A stretch of 64,000 bases of DNA from Rhodoligotrophos defluvii. Its GTDB lineage: Bacteria; Pseudomonadota; Alphaproteobacteria; Rhizobiales; Im1. Location of the stretch: positions 124,001-188,000 of the forward strand of contig NZ_SZZM01000004.1 of NCBI RefSeq assembly GCF_005281615.1, written 5' to 3'. A program made the translations under genes and the position numbers. Shown here one piece after another: positions 63,934 through 64,000 of the stretch; within the stretch, counting starts at the first letter, position 1; each line of letters starts with the position of its first letter. A model generated the notes under the pieces. It was not told where the DNA came from. It made no database searches and saw only the letters and a program-made list of their open reading frames with translations.

Positions 63934-64000
63934 CGGCATTCCTCCCACCAGTGGCGGCCCACACCTTGCCGGCGTAGTAGCGCGCCGGACCGCGCGGCAG

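Noticed and set aside
63934-64000. End of another gene upstream of the DoxX-like gene
   Set aside because: A frame with a stop at the DoxX start is open to the window edge, but about 20 codons without motif are not enough to call a gene.

Overview
The window is GC-rich DNA from an alphaproteobacterium, most likely a soil or plant-associated member of the Hyphomicrobiales (Rhizobiales). This is inferred from the type of ABC transporters, the MocR, LacI and GntR regulators and the Hut gene set; no rRNA or marker gene is present to confirm it. Nearly all of it is accessory catabolism: about nine solute transporters, each beside its own regulator and a few enzymes, as is typical of a chromid, megaplasmid or flexible chromosomal region. 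I saw no rRNA, tRNA, CRISPR array or intact insertion sequence.

Layout. 1-903: start of a 2-aminoethylphosphonate-type binding protein. 2069-3780: decayed, orphan type I-C-like cas3. 4190-9527: ectoine-uptake-like locus (two permeases and a MocR regulator on minus; binding protein and an Asp/Glu-racemase-family protein on plus). 9761-10882: medium-chain oxidoreductase, followed by a short-chain dehydrogenase fragment. 11030-15730: nickel/peptide-type ABC transporter with a fused double ATPase. 15901-23985: complete histidine utilisation locus hutIHGUD / hutF-hutC, encoding the route through formimidoylglutamate deiminase and N-formylglutamate deformylase. 24008-25206: TetR regulator and an anthrone-oxygenase-like (DUF1772) membrane protein around a strong inverted repeat. 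25404-33431: an acyl-CoA ligase, an unusual thioesterase/isomerase fusion and a complete branched-chain-type (Liv) transporter, with a divergent FCD-type GntR regulator.

33583-45216 is a twelve-gene minus-strand cluster read away from a LysR gene: aldehyde dehydrogenase, DapA-like lyase, aspartate-dehydrogenase-like protein, MocR regulator, NTF2-like protein, NAD-binding epimerase-like protein, 3-hydroxyanthranilate 3,4-dioxygenase and a second full Liv transporter. The combination looks like an uncharacterised catabolic pathway.

46912-59038 is a LacI-controlled unit: an M24-fold protein lacking a usual metal ligand, a 2-oxoacid dehydrogenase E1alpha/E1beta/E2 set with an aldehyde dehydrogenase inserted in it, a 3-hydroxyisobutyrate-dehydrogenase-type enzyme and a ribose-type ABC transporter. 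A second ribose-type transporter (63933-59093, minus) converges on it. LacI-family operator sequences occur at the regulator, ahead of the first transporter and, less perfectly, inside the start of the second. This LacI unit and the twelve-gene cluster are the best candidates for undescribed metabolism. All family assignments are from reading the proteins by eye; no database search was possible.
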